NCBI RefSeq assembly: GCF_024494385.1
Contig: NZ_JAEVLT010000019.1
Span: 28,880 to 92,879, forward strand
DNA from: Bacillus sp. EB600
GTDB taxonomy: Bacteria > Bacillota > Bacilli > Bacillales > Cytobacillaceae
Length of the DNA stretch: 64,000 nucleotides
Direction of reading: 5' to 3'
Below, one piece after another: positions 54,780-62,937 of this stretch. Numbering within the stretch: the stretch's first letter is position 1; each line of letters opens with the position of its first letter. The position numbers were made by a program, and so were the translations under genes. The notes under the pieces were generated by a model. The model was given only the letters and a program-made list of their open reading frames with translations. It did no database searches and had not been told where the DNA came from.

Positions 54780-55520
54780 TTCTATAAATCCATAAATGTG
54801 GATCCACAAAAAACTTAGTTCTACATATCATCCAATTGCTTTTCTTAAATCATCTTTAATTGATAAATATTATCAATTATAAGAATATGTAGACTACCTA
54901 TGTTCTATATTCTACATATTCTTCACAGATTAGAGACTACTTGTAGTCATCGTAATACACTGCTCCATAAAACATTCAACGCCATGCTTTTTGAACTTTA
55001 AAGACACTTAAATAAATGTAGCCTATATATGCCCTGTGTTCTACAATTGTTCCATAAATTTTAGATATAAATCTTACGAATACATTGTTTACATATAATT
55101 AACTTATTTTTCTTAATCCCTTTTAATTGATAATGTTTATCAATTAAAAGGATGTGGACCACTTATAATCTGTATTCTACATATTCTTTACAATTTAGAG
55201 ACTACTTGTAGTCATCACAATACATATGATCCACAAATAAGTCATCTTGTTAATACCACGTTTTTTATAATTTTGAAGAAATACATAAAAATGTGGAGTA
55301 CTTGTGCTTTATGTTCTACAATTGTTCTATAAACTTCTTCTAAAAAACGAACTAAAACCCGAAAATTAACAGGTGGCCTCTCTTATCGTCCAGTGTTTTT
55401 TAGTTATCAATAGCTAACCTCTATCATTCATTAAATGATGTAGACCATCTGTGTTTTGTATTCTATATATCGTTTATAATTTAGAGACTACATATAGCCT
55501 TTACAATACATATGATTCAC
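54780..55520. repeat. Three long repeats with GTAG/CTAC palindromes
   Basis: Three copies of a unit about 265-285 bases long, decaying toward the right. Each has TTGATAA-nnn-TTATCAA (54860-54876, 55127-55143; lost in the third), GTAGACTACC/GTGGACCAC-type motifs, TCTATATTCTACATATTCTT-like sequence and GAGACTAC, which in two copies extends to palindrome GACTAC-TT-GTAGTC (54935-54948 and 55200-55213). Between them lie GTGTTCTACAATTGTTC(C/T)ATAAA units (about 55039, 55310). Also palindrome TGTGGATCCACA (54797-54808). No gene. Likely a binding array for the MerR-like protein encoded at the right. Confidence 0.75.
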
Positions 55521-55564
55521 AAAATACTCGGGTATCCGAATTGAAGTTTCAAGGAGGTAAAAAA

Positions 55565-56248
55565 ATGAGTGATAAAAAGTTTTGGAAAATAAGTGATTTT
55601 GTAGAGGAATTAAACATGCACCTAGATCAGTCAAATACACATATTAACACGATAGATGGATGGTTTAAACGATTAGAGAAAGAACATCTTCATTATGTTA
55701 ACCGTACGTTTGATACAAATGAAAAAGTGTACGATGAATTAGACTTAAAAATTGCGGTGTTTATCAAGAAAAGAAGGGAAGAAAAATGGTCTCTAACAGC
55801 TATTGCAAATGATCTCCCTAACTTTTTTGAGTTAAGACCTTTTCCAATGAAGGAAGAAACACCAGCACCACATGTAGACAACTTGGAGACCTTGAAAAGG
55901 CAAGTAACTGAAGAAGTAAAAAAGGCATTCGAAGAAATTGCTGTAACGAAGGTCGAGGAGTTAAAAAGTCACTATGAGAAACTCCTAAATACCTTACCTC
56001 AACCTTTGTCACCTGAAGAGCGTAGAGAAGAGCGTTTCCAAGAGATCGTAATAAGAAAAAGGGTAGAGATTCAATTAGAAAAAGAAGCAAACGAAGCATG
56101 GTCTCAGTTACCTGAAACAGAGCGTATGAAAAAAGCTGGATTTTTTAGAAAAGAAGTGGACTTTGAAAAGAAGGGGCAATTTATCCGCGACTATGTAGAT
56201 AAGCATTTTGAAAACCGTCTTCGAGAAAAAATGGACTTAAAACAATAA
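55565..56248 (+). CDS. MerR-like HTH protein with coiled coil, bound to the repeat array (inferred)
   Basis: 227 aa. The N-terminal winged-helix (FWKISDFVEELNMH ... INTIDGWFKRLEKEHLHYVN) resembles the MerR-type fold used in plasmid segregation and capsid-like plasmid repressors. It continues VYDELDLKIAVFIKKRREEK and a charged coiled coil (VDNLETLKRQVTEEVKKAFE, then SPEERREERFQEIVIRKRVE). Start ATG 55565 has AAGGAGG. The whole gene lies between GTAG/CTAC-type repeats upstream and a 17-base inverted repeat downstream with the same core. It probably organises or represses these sites: a centromere-binding, copy-number or nucleoid role is inference. Confidence 0.65.
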   Translation: MSDKKFWKISDFVEELNMHLDQSNTHINTIDGWFKRLEKEHLHYVNRTFDTNEKVYDELDLKIAVFIKKRREEKWSLTAIANDLPNFFELRPFPMKEETPAPHVDNLETLKRQVTEEVKKAFEEIAVTKVEELKSHYEKLLNTLPQPLSPEERREERFQEIVIRKRVEIQLEKEANEAWSQLPETERMKKAGFFRKEVDFEKKGQFIRDYVDKHFENRLREKMDLKQ

Positions 56249-56274
56249 AAATTTTAAGACTTTAGTGTACATAT

Positions 56275-56316
56275 TTGTAGTCTACATGTGTTTAAATAGA
56301 CACATGTAGACTACAA
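56275..56316. promoter_or_regulatory. 17-base inverted repeat with GTAGTCTAC cores
   Basis: Arms TTGTAGTCTACATGTGT (56275-56291) and ACACATGTAGACTACAA (56300-56316), 8-base loop. Each arm contains a palindrome TGTAG(T/A)CTACA like those in the upstream array. It could be a terminator-like hairpin, but the absence of a T run favours a paired protein-binding site. Confidence 0.65.
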
Positions 56317-56391
56317 TAATTCAAAAATATCACTTGTGAACTTTTGAACATGAGAAAATTAAAGTTTTATGTTGCCCAATTGTACGAACCT

Positions 56392-56538
56392 TTAGGATAT
56401 ATATTCTACAAAAGAGGGGATTCTCATTAGACCCGCTTTTGTATAGTTCCTAAACTTTCCGCATTGAATGATTTTTTCGGTTTTTCCCATGTAGCCAAAA
56501 AAGATGAGCATTCCAAAGAATACGATGTAAACAAGCAT
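56392..56538 (-). CDS. Possible 48-aa single-span membrane protein
   Basis: ATG 56538 after GGAAAGG opens MLVYIVFFGMLIFFGYMGKT followed by a basic part (EKIIQCGKFRNYTKAGLM...). A hydrophobic N-terminal helix with a soluble tail and a fair ribosome site support it. Not recognised. It lies alone on this strand. Confidence 0.35.
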   Translation of the reverse strand: MLVYIVFFGMLIFFGYMGKTEKIIQCGKFRNYTKAGLMRIPSFVEYIS

Positions 56539-56633
56539 TAACCTTTCCTAATGAGAACCAATCAAAAACTTGTTTATTTCTCCAAACACACTTTTTTAAA
56601 AAAGCGAGCTGCAAAGCTGTTCCTTCTTTGAAT

Positions 56634-56657
56634 AAAAAAGCGCCTTAAGGCGCTTTA
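56634..56657. terminator. Terminator
   Basis: AAAGCGCC-TTAA-GGCGCTTT, with A run before and T-rich after, on either strand. Precedes the possible oriT. Confidence 0.7.
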
Positions 56658-56693
56658 CTTTAAATATGCATTTTTAGTATCCCTCTAGCATAC

Positions 56694-56830
56694 GCTAAGA
56701 GCGAAGCGTCGCTTTAGCAGCGCGCTCATAGCGAATTGCCATCCCTATTAGCAGGAGATGGCTTATTTTATTTTTAGGACAATACATAAGGACACACATA
56801 GCGCTCATAGGCTTTAAAGAAGGGAGAGGG
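56694..56830. other. Candidate transfer origin (oriT)
   Basis: A compact cluster of structure before a small basic DNA-binding-type gene. Hairpin GCTAA-(G)-AGCGA / TCGCT-TTAGC (56694-56718), hairpin GCCATC ... GATGGC with inner CCT/AGG (56738-56762), and a direct repeat GCGCTCATAG (56722-56731 and 56801-56810). GC-rich islands in an AT-rich setting, next to a likely accessory protein and a transfer ATPase operon, are typical of oriT regions. No nick consensus is identifiable. Confidence 0.35.
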
Positions 56831-56835
56831 CGCTT

Positions 56836-57039
56836 ATGCCAAGAGAAAACGTGCGTGTAAAAAGCGTTCATTTTAACATTACCAAGCCGGACGATGCATT
56901 AATGCTGAAATCCATCGGGAGAAAAAACTTTAGCAAATACGTCAAAAAACTAATTAAAGAAGATATTGAACGGAAAAAAGAACACTCGAATCAAAAGGTG
57001 ATTAAGGAAAGTGGTGGTATCAAATTTACATTAGATTAA
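56836..57039 (+). CDS. Small basic RHH-like protein (relaxosome accessory candidate)
   Basis: 67 aa, strongly basic: VKSVHFNITKPDDALMLKSI, then SKYVKKLIKEDIERKKEH. A beta-strand then two helices suggest a ribbon-helix-helix DNA-binding protein. Ribosome site AAGGGAG nine bases before ATG 56836. It directly follows the hairpin cluster proposed as oriT and comes before the VirB2-like and HerA genes. The role is inferred. The 3' end converges on a 29-aa antisense frame. Confidence 0.6.
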   Translation: MPRENVRVKSVHFNITKPDDALMLKSIGRKNFSKYVKKLIKEDIERKKEHSNQKVIKESGGIKFTLD

Positions 57040-57125
57040 TTAAGTATCCCTAAATCCGTTAAAACTTTTACCACGAGACCTGCGGCTCCAGTTACAACCA
57101 AACCCCATCCGATCAACGTTGTCAT
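57036..57125 (-). CDS. 29-aa hydrophobic peptide
   Basis: ATG 57125 with AAAGGAG at good spacing opens MTTLIGWGLVVTGAAGLVV, then KVLTDLGILN and a stop. One membrane-spanning helix. It is divergent from the VirB2-like gene and overlaps the end of the RHH-like gene by a few bases. It is similar in form to short membrane toxins or to small accessory peptides. Support is the ribosome site and regular hydrophobic pattern only. Confidence 0.4.
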   Translation of the reverse strand: MTTLIGWGLVVTGAAGLVVKVLTDLGILN

Positions 57126-57190
57126 ATAAATAACTCCTTTTCGTTATAATCTTGCTTCTAGAATGCCCAAAAACAAGGAGGTTATGTATC

Positions 57191-57610
57191 ATGTTTTTTT
57201 CGGAAAAAGTGGAAACTGTTGGTGGAATTAAGGATTTTTTGAAGGTAAGCCCGGCTAAGAAAAAAATGCTTTTAGATGGCTTGACCGGGTTAGGAATTGG
57301 AGCCATCGCAACCACGCTCCAAGCACCGCAACAAGCCGTGCCTGCGATGGCTATTCCTACGCCAGTTTTGGGCTTAGGAGTAGCAGACAAAATCATTCAC
57401 GCATTCGACCCCATTGTTCAACTACTCCAGGGACTCAGTTATCCCGTATGCTTCATTATGCTAAGCGCCGGATTTTTAGTCATTATGACGGGGAATCGGC
57501 AAAAAGGACTGAACATCATCAAGTGGGCAGCTTTGGGGTACATCGGAATGCAATTCGCACCAGCAATCATGGCAATCCTGGTCGAAGTCGGGAAAGCGAT
57601 CGGAAAATGA
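57191..57610 (+). CDS. VirB2-like two-helix membrane protein
   Basis: 139 aa. A basic N-terminal part (KVSPAKKKMLLDGLTGL) is followed by two hydrophobic helices: LQGLSYPVCFIMLSAGFLVI and AALGYIGMQFAPAIMAILVE, joined by a short basic turn MTGNRQKGLNIIKW, and an end AIGK. Two helices with a short positive loop is the signature of VirB2/TrbC-type pilin-like subunits. Start ATG 57191 has AAGGAGG ten bases ahead. The stop overlaps the HerA start (ATGA), so both are made together. Whether it forms a pilus or a channel part is unknown. Confidence 0.55.
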   Translation: MFFSEKVETVGGIKDFLKVSPAKKKMLLDGLTGLGIGAIATTLQAPQQAVPAMAIPTPVLGLGVADKIIHAFDPIVQLLQGLSYPVCFIMLSAGFLVIMTGNRQKGLNIIKWAALGYIGMQFAPAIMAILVEVGKAIGK

Positions 57611-59784
57611 TTCATTTAAAAATCACACCGGATAGCCGGTTAGATAATAAAAATGTAGAACATTTAGCGCAATCCCTTTGTATTTACTTGAGTCCACTGG
57701 AAAGATGGAACGGAAAAGGATTTAACCGCAGCCCTTTTATGAGCTTCGAAACCATTTTAGAAAAAGGTAATACACAATATGTTTTAACGGTGCCAAAAGA
57801 ACTCGAAAGCTTGGCGAAAAAAACACTGGAAACCACATGGAGTAAATCAGCGGTTGAAGTAACTGAAGATCCATTCACCCTTCCACCCGTATTGACCTCC
57901 CAATTATCATACAATTATCACTACATGTTTTCTCTAAAAGTCGATAAAAGAAGTTTAGGCGCCATTCCGAGCATGTTAGAAACAATTAACGCCTTGGAAA
58001 AAAACGAGAAAATATATATCCAAACCATTAGCACTCCTGCAGAAAGAGATTGGTTTGTCAGTGCAGCCAATGCATATGAGCGTTTTCGAAAAGGGGAAAT
58101 GCCTCAAAAGTTGAAGTTTGATAAAAAACAAATTGCCAGCACATCGGTTAAAATTGCTGCTTATGTGGCGCTGGAAGCGGCAAGCATTACAACGGAACTA
58201 ATCACCGGAAAAGAAATGGAGAAAGTGGATCTAAACAGTGGAGAGCGTGCCATGATTTTAAAAGATGGGAAGCTCAGTTCTGCGACATTAAACAAAACAA
58301 AAGGAGATGCCTATGTCACAGAAATTCGAATTGGTGTAGTTGCACCGCCAAACCGGGCCATGGCTTTAATGCGAATGGTAACCATGTCATTCCGGGAGCT
58401 GGACGGGGAAAATTATCTCTTGCCCTATACAACGAAGCCGAAAAAAGCATGGGAAAAAATGATGGAAAGAAAAATAGGGGGCTTTATTAATAAAGATTAC
58501 TTTTCGATTCCAGAAATCAGCCGGTTTCATTTGCTGCCGACGGGTGATTTGCAAGAAAAATACCACATCCCACATATTGATAATTTGGAACTTGAAATCC
58601 CTAAAATTTTGACCAAAGAAGGACTTTATTTAGGGGATGCCGAGGTGAAAAAGAAGAAAATAAGGATTTATGAATCCATTAAAAATCATGATATTTTATG
58701 CCTTCCCAGGATTGTTATCGGTGGAATGGGTTCTGGTAAAACAAAAGGCTATGCAGCCAACTTTATTGTGGAATGCGTTAAAAATGGATTCGGGGCATTA
58801 GCAATCGATCCAGCAAAAGGAGAAATTTATAAAGAAGTCTCAACTGTTTTAAACTCTGACTGGGTAACAAAAATCCAGCTCGGTGAAGTTCCTTTCTCCC
58901 TGGACTGGAGAGAAGTGGAACGAAGCCCAAAAGCTAAAAACCGCCTTGCTAATACCATATTAGGATTTTTTCATACATCAAATGAGGAAGCAGGAGCGCA
59001 AACCTCTAGGTACATCCGAGCAGCTGTGATGGCAATGAAGACAGGGAAACTAAGTGAAATTATAAGAATTTTTGAAGACAATAAATATCGGGAAAATTTG
59101 ATTCAAACAATGCCGAACAGCCTTCATAAACTAACACTTGAGAATTTCGGAAAAGAAAGTGAGAAACGAAGAGCACAAATTTTATCTCCAATTTACAATC
59201 GACTTGATATTATCCTTGGGGACCAATATCTATCCGAATGCATGGAATCCAATAAAGGAATTGATTTAGTCGAAATAATGGAACAAAAGAAAGCAGTTAT
59301 TATCAATGTTCCTAAAAAGGAATTGGGTCCGGAAGCAGTAGATTTAATTGCAAGTCTTATTTCCAGTAAGTTAGACCTGGCCATGACACTTAGAGACGAA
59401 GAAAAGCAGCACCCTTTCTTTGCTGTATATGATGAACCGCACCAATTTTTAAAAAGTGCGAAAACGTGGAAGTCTGCAGCTGTTGAAAGCCGGAAATGGC
59501 GCTTAGGATATGTTTGGTTATTTCATTCGTGGGAACAAATCCCGAATGATTTGGCGGAAATCATTAAAGCAGCTGGACCTCATTACATCATCTACAACAG
59601 CAGCAAAAAAACGTTCAAGGATTTAGCTGAAGAAATCACACCTTTTACGGTGCAGGATGGATTAAAATTAAAATTGCATCATGCAATTAATGTACTTAGA
59701 GCTGGAAATGGAATTCAGAAACCATTTCTTGCGATGATGGCGGAACCTCCGAGTTTAAAAAAAACTCCTTACTATGGTCCATAG
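57607..59784 (+). CDS. HerA/VirD4-like ATPase of a second transfer module
   Basis: 725 aa starting MIHLKITPDSRLDNKN. A large N-terminal domain of about 360 residues precedes a motor domain: IVIGGMGSGKTKGYA (Walker A, 372-379), GFGALAIDPAKGEI, FFAVYDEPHQFLKS (Walker B) and YVWLFHSWEQIP. It shows the same general build as the 45.15-kb ATPase (large N-terminal domain, DUF87/HerA-like motor, no visible membrane segment), but in sequence it is distinct. Start ATG 57607 overlaps the upstream stop by ATGA. It could be the coupling protein for this plasmid, with the other ATPase powering another step, or serve DNA delivery with the VirB2-like partner. Inference only. Confidence 0.8.
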   Translation: MIHLKITPDSRLDNKNVEHLAQSLCIYLSPLERWNGKGFNRSPFMSFETILEKGNTQYVLTVPKELESLAKKTLETTWSKSAVEVTEDPFTLPPVLTSQLSYNYHYMFSLKVDKRSLGAIPSMLETINALEKNEKIYIQTISTPAERDWFVSAANAYERFRKGEMPQKLKFDKKQIASTSVKIAAYVALEAASITTELITGKEMEKVDLNSGERAMILKDGKLSSATLNKTKGDAYVTEIRIGVVAPPNRAMALMRMVTMSFRELDGENYLLPYTTKPKKAWEKMMERKIGGFINKDYFSIPEISRFHLLPTGDLQEKYHIPHIDNLELEIPKILTKEGLYLGDAEVKKKKIRIYESIKNHDILCLPRIVIGGMGSGKTKGYAANFIVECVKNGFGALAIDPAKGEIYKEVSTVLNSDWVTKIQLGEVPFSLDWREVERSPKAKNRLANTILGFFHTSNEEAGAQTSRYIRAAVMAMKTGKLSEIIRIFEDNKYRENLIQTMPNSLHKLTLENFGKESEKRRAQILSPIYNRLDIILGDQYLSECMESNKGIDLVEIMEQKKAVIINVPKKELGPEAVDLIASLISSKLDLAMTLRDEEKQHPFFAVYDEPHQFLKSAKTWKSAAVESRKWRLGYVWLFHSWEQIPNDLAEIIKAAGPHYIIYNSSKKTFKDLAEEITPFTVQDGLKLKLHHAINVLRAGNGIQKPFLAMMAEPPSLKKTPYYGP

Positions 59785-59915
59785 TGTAGAACATTGAACA
59801 ATTGAAAAGCACTCATGAACCCAGGCAGGCACCAGTACAGAAAAAGGATGAACAGAACAGATAAAAATAAATGTAAATGGATCTGTCACTCATTCCTGAT
59901 CGATAGCAATTCGAG

Positions 59916-59938
59916 GAGCCCGTAATGGCTCTTTTTTT
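59916..59938 (+). terminator. Terminator of the HerA operon
   Basis: GAGCC-CGTAAT-GGCTC followed by TTTTTTT, 130 bases after the ATPase stop. Confidence 0.7.
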
Positions 59939-60207
59939 ATTGCAAATTCCAAGGACACCAAAAAATCATAACAAATTATATCAATATGACTATTTTGACA
60001 ACAATCTTCCGAAGAGGGACGAAAAAAAAAGTAAAAAAATTTTTTACAGCACCTAAAACGGTTTGGTGTACGTAGAAGGGCGCTAAATCCTTGTCGTTCG
60101 ATTTCAGTAATAATTGGCACTATAGACAACGATAAAAAGAGTAAGTACACTATTTATACAAGCTATTTCGATTCGATAAAACGTTGGTCATCCCATAAGA
60201 AATGGGG

Positions 60208-60320
60208 GTGACAGTATAACGCTATATCAGCTTTTATCCCTTATTCCTGAATACGGACATTGGATTGAAGGAACAATTGCTTTAGCCTTATCAATATCCG
60301 TTGCAAAGAAAAAGAAGTAG
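60208..60320 (+). pseudogene. Possible type I toxin (BsrG/TxpA-like) remnant
   Basis: After GGGGGTGACAGTATAACG a frame reads TLYQLLSLIPEYGHWIEGTI then ALALSISVAKKKK and stops. BsrG-type toxins have the pattern M-T-V-Y-E-x-L, a hydrophobic middle and a Lys tail. GTG 60208 starts M-T-V and stops at once; removing eight bases (AGTATAAC) would join it to the frame. A stem CCCCA ... TGGGG with T run follows at 60401. Likely a damaged small toxin whose antisense RNA cannot be checked from sequence. Confidence 0.35.
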
Positions 60321-60400
60321 CTCTTAACACCACTGCCATGGTTAGCTACTCCCTTTGCGTAACAATACAGATCAACTTTATCAGTTGAAAAGCTTGTCAT

Positions 60401-60432
60401 CCCCAAGTGTTCCAACACTGTGGGGAATTTTT
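60401..60432 (+). terminator. Terminator
   Basis: CCCCA-AGTGT-TCCA-ACACT-G-TGGGG followed by AATTTTTT, downstream of the toxin-like frame. Confidence 0.6.
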
Positions 60433-60684
60433 TAAATTATAAATATATTATAGCACGGTTAATTCAAATTAATCACATTTAGCTCCTACGTTTAGTACCA
60501 GCCCCTCCTACGCTGAATTGATTTCCAAACGGCTTAAAGGTTGAAAATTACAGGATAGCCCGGATTTTAATTAATTGATTAATTAATTGAAAAAACATCT
60601 TTAGGTTCCTTTGCCACATTTTAAAAACCAACAATCGTGATATATTGGATGAATAAGGAAAAAAAGAGGGGATTTTACGTACTT

Positions 60685-61086
60685 ATGCCAGTAAATTCAA
60701 ACAAATATCATCAATCTTTTCTGCAATATCATATTGCTTTTTTCACTAAAAACAACATTCCATTCGAAACCAAAGAAATTAATTTTATTAGAAATTATTT
60801 CAAAAACGTTTCGCTTTCACATGAATTTAAGATAATGGGAATGGAGTTTGATATGAATAGTGTAATACTTACTATTGACTGTCAAACTACTCACTATATT
60901 CCCAATCTTATTAAAGCCCTTAAAGGGGGATCCGCTAGGTTTTTGTACAAGGAATTTCCAGATTCCAAAATAACTCATGGGAGTAGCCTATGGGATACCC
61001 GGTATATAATTTCAACAGAAAATGAACGGTTTGAACAAATGATTAAACAATATAGGGGTTCCACGTTAGTTGAAGCAGAAATATAA
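60685..61086 (+). CDS. IS200/IS605 TnpA-like protein lacking the HUH motif
   Basis: 133 aa (longer in-frame starts at 60637 and 60649 exist). It follows the TnpA fold: start QYHIAFFTKNNIPF, helix, EFKIMGMEFDMNSVILTIDC, LIKALKGGSARFLYKEFPDS, LWDTRYIISTEN, and an end EQMIKQYRGST. In active Y1 transposases the strand has H-x-H (as in DHVHLLI); here the matching part reads N-S-V-I-L, so both His are missing, while the Tyr in IKQY is kept. A TnpB or IS ends are not obvious. It may be a dead relic or a domesticated protein. Confidence 0.6.
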   Translation: MPVNSNKYHQSFLQYHIAFFTKNNIPFETKEINFIRNYFKNVSLSHEFKIMGMEFDMNSVILTIDCQTTHYIPNLIKALKGGSARFLYKEFPDSKITHGSSLWDTRYIISTENERFEQMIKQYRGSTLVEAEI

Positions 61087-61097
61087 ATAAAACAAAA

Positions 61098-61127
61098 AAG
61101 CTTGGCGATCAATAATGCCAGGCTTTC
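61098..61127 (+). terminator. Terminator of the TnpA-like gene
   Basis: AAGCTTGGC ... GCCAGGCTTT with one mismatch, 10-base loop, 12 bases after the stop. Confidence 0.65.
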
Positions 61128-61430
61128 GTTAAATGACTGCCATTCCGGGAGGATTCCAATCGCATTGCGGGTGCATCCGCACGCCACGTTTATCTAGAAA
61201 ACGCATTCTGATATACTCCCAGCTCGCTCACAAACAGTAGCAACTATTTACCCAAATCTAAAAAAATATCTCGCAGGGTGATAAAAACTGCGGAGACGCC
61301 TACTCCTGTTTAGTAATTCTCATCAAAGCGCCGTTGCTTTTATAAATAAAATTTAAAACCTGCGTAAATAAAGACTAAATGAATAAACCACCCCTGGTTA
61401 CATTAGCATATGTTCGGATGAAAGTTAAAT
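61128..61430. other. Non-coding gap
   Basis: No gene or structure that I can support. Confidence 0.4.
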
Positions 61431-61673
61431 TCACCGTTGTAAGTCATCGGCGCCGTTGGACTTTCGATCCATTTCTTTCATAATGTCTGTAATTTCTTCG
61501 CCATTGCAAATAGCCTGGTGCAGCTCCTTGACCTCCATTTCTCGTTTGATTTGCTGCCACCAATCGAATGTTACCTTATGCGGTTTCCTACCTTTCAATG
61601 GGAAGCTTGCTTGTTGTAAAATCAGGCTGCCGCTTCCAGCTGATCTGTAAATAATTTTAATGCTTGCTCTCAT
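61431..61673 (-). CDS. Small hypothetical plasmid protein
   Basis: 80 aa: MRASIKIIYRSAGSGSLILQ, a Lys/Trp-rich centre (RKPHKVTFDWWQQIKREMEV) and a helical acidic end. Ribosome site GAGGGG precedes ATG 61673. A well-formed gene of unknown function, perhaps from the same conserved Bacillus plasmid backbone as its neighbours. Not recognised. Confidence 0.55.
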   Translation of the reverse strand: MRASIKIIYRSAGSGSLILQQASFPLKGRKPHKVTFDWWQQIKREMEVKELHQAICNGEEITDIMKEMDRKSNGADDLQR

Positions 61674-62142
61674 TAACGTTCCCCTCAAAAAAATAAATCT
61701 TGAATATTTTAAGCAATTTAGTGCAAACTAAAATACCTTGGTTTCCCTCTAAAGAACCTTCTAACGCTCCACTTTTGAGATTACTCATCCTTAACCTGAT
61801 TTCTCAATAGATGGAGTTTTATTATGGTTTTTTTAATAATTAAGGAAACAAAACAGTTGTATCAAAGAAAATAAGGTTATTTAATTGTGCATATTGTGAA
61901 AGCAAAAGTCAGAAACTTCATTATTGAATGACAAAAATTCTTTTATTGAACAATAATGTTAATTTACTCATATTTCAAGCGAGTTTTTAGAAAATGAATG
62001 GAATTCAATATTTTTTAAGTGCTAATAGGCTCCGAGAGTGCAACCGGAGCCTGAGTAACATACTATACTCAAGAACAAGGAATTAAAAAATATTATACCT
62101 AACTTTCCCTTTTATATAAGCTGTTATTTAATCCGTATTTGT
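61674..62142. other. Gap with hairpin
   Basis: No gene. A hairpin AGGCTCCG / CGGAGCCT (62027-62052) lies after the zinc-ribbon gene on its strand and may end its transcript. Confidence 0.45.
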
Positions 62143-62640
62143 TCAACTGCTTTGACGCTGGGTCCGAATGATCATTGGACCTTTTTTGTCATTTTGGATG
62201 TTTTCAAGATACTTCGTTAGATATTTCTCAGTGATTCGTCTGGGGACAAAACCTAAACGCGACCGAATGATATTTTCCACAATAAACGCCTTTTTAGTGA
62301 AATAAATGTAATCCCGTCCTGATTCCTTTTCAACTTTTTTAAAATCATTGCTGCCGGCATCACCAGCCCGACGAAACACATGCATATGATGATACATGTC
62401 ATTCCGTTCTTGCCGTATCATTTTAAGCAAGCACAGCAGCTCAAAGGTGGATAGCGTCATGATTTCCGGTGTTGTCTTGTCAATATGAGCAGCCAAGGCA
62501 AACTCACGAAATCGGACATCTAGGCGCTCATGATTTTCTTTAACAATCCTGGCATCAAGTTTCATACAACAAAAATCACAATAGTAATGCTGCCGATCCA
62601 TTCTTTCTATGTTAGTGCCGCAATATGGACATGTTTTCAT
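62143..62640 (-). CDS. Zinc-ribbon protein, unrecognised
   Basis: 165 aa. The N-terminal zinc ribbon is MKTCPYCGTNIE ... YYCDFCCMKLD, two C-x2-C pairs. Then helices include TFELLCLLKMIRQERNDMYH and a basic C-terminal end (RSRLGFVPRRITEKYLTKYL). Probably nucleic-acid binding, regulatory or plasmid backbone; no catalytic motif seen. A good TAATG start region is preceded by GGAGAGGG. Confidence 0.6.
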   Translation of the reverse strand: MKTCPYCGTNIERMDRQHYYCDFCCMKLDARIVKENHERLDVRFREFALAAHIDKTTPEIMTLSTFELLCLLKMIRQERNDMYHHMHVFRRAGDAGSNDFKKVEKESGRDYIYFTKKAFIVENIIRSRLGFVPRRITEKYLTKYLENIQNDKKGPMIIRTQRQSS

Positions 62641-62937
62641 TACAGATCCCTCTCCTTTGAGTCTGCTTTTTTAAGAACTTCCCGCATTTACCAATGGATT
62701 TACGCCCACCTAATTACTAAATATTTTATCTTTCTCGAATCATCTTTCAAAGGCTTTAGGTTGCTTAGCAACCGTCAAGCAGGACTCGATGCCTGCTTTT
62801 ATCAAGAAAAAACGAACGTTTTTTTCTCCATCCGAGAAGCAATACCGGCACCGTACTAGCCGGTGTTGTTGGTCTTATATGGATAAAATCCGCGTTTTTA
62901 CAAGTATTCTCAACAACGGTTTTTTAAGTAATATTGA
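62641..62937. other. Gap with hairpins
   Basis: No gene. Hairpin AAGCAGG / CCTGCTT plus T run (62777-62800, plus strand) and an imperfect ACCGGC ... GCCGGT dyad near 62826-62847. Confidence 0.4.

Larger units (their letters stand above)
59785..60684. other. Gap with terminator and possible small toxin locus
   Basis: Holds the terminator at 59916-59938, the toxin-like frame near 60208-60320, its terminator (60401-60432), then AT-rich sequence with TTAATTAATTGATTAATTAATT near 60569. No other gene supported. Confidence 0.45.

Noticed and set aside
54780..55520. CRISPR array
   Set aside because: Repeat units are about 265-285 bases with degenerate internal dyads, no short identical repeats with unique spacers, no cas genes.
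59890..60150. Minus-strand 86-aa frame
   Set aside because: Overlaps a terminator, Phe/Cys-rich without recognisable pattern, no ribosome site.
60227..60418. Minus-strand frame over the toxin-like locus
   Set aside because: Ends in the terminator stem, no ribosome site; the opposite strand gives the better explanation.
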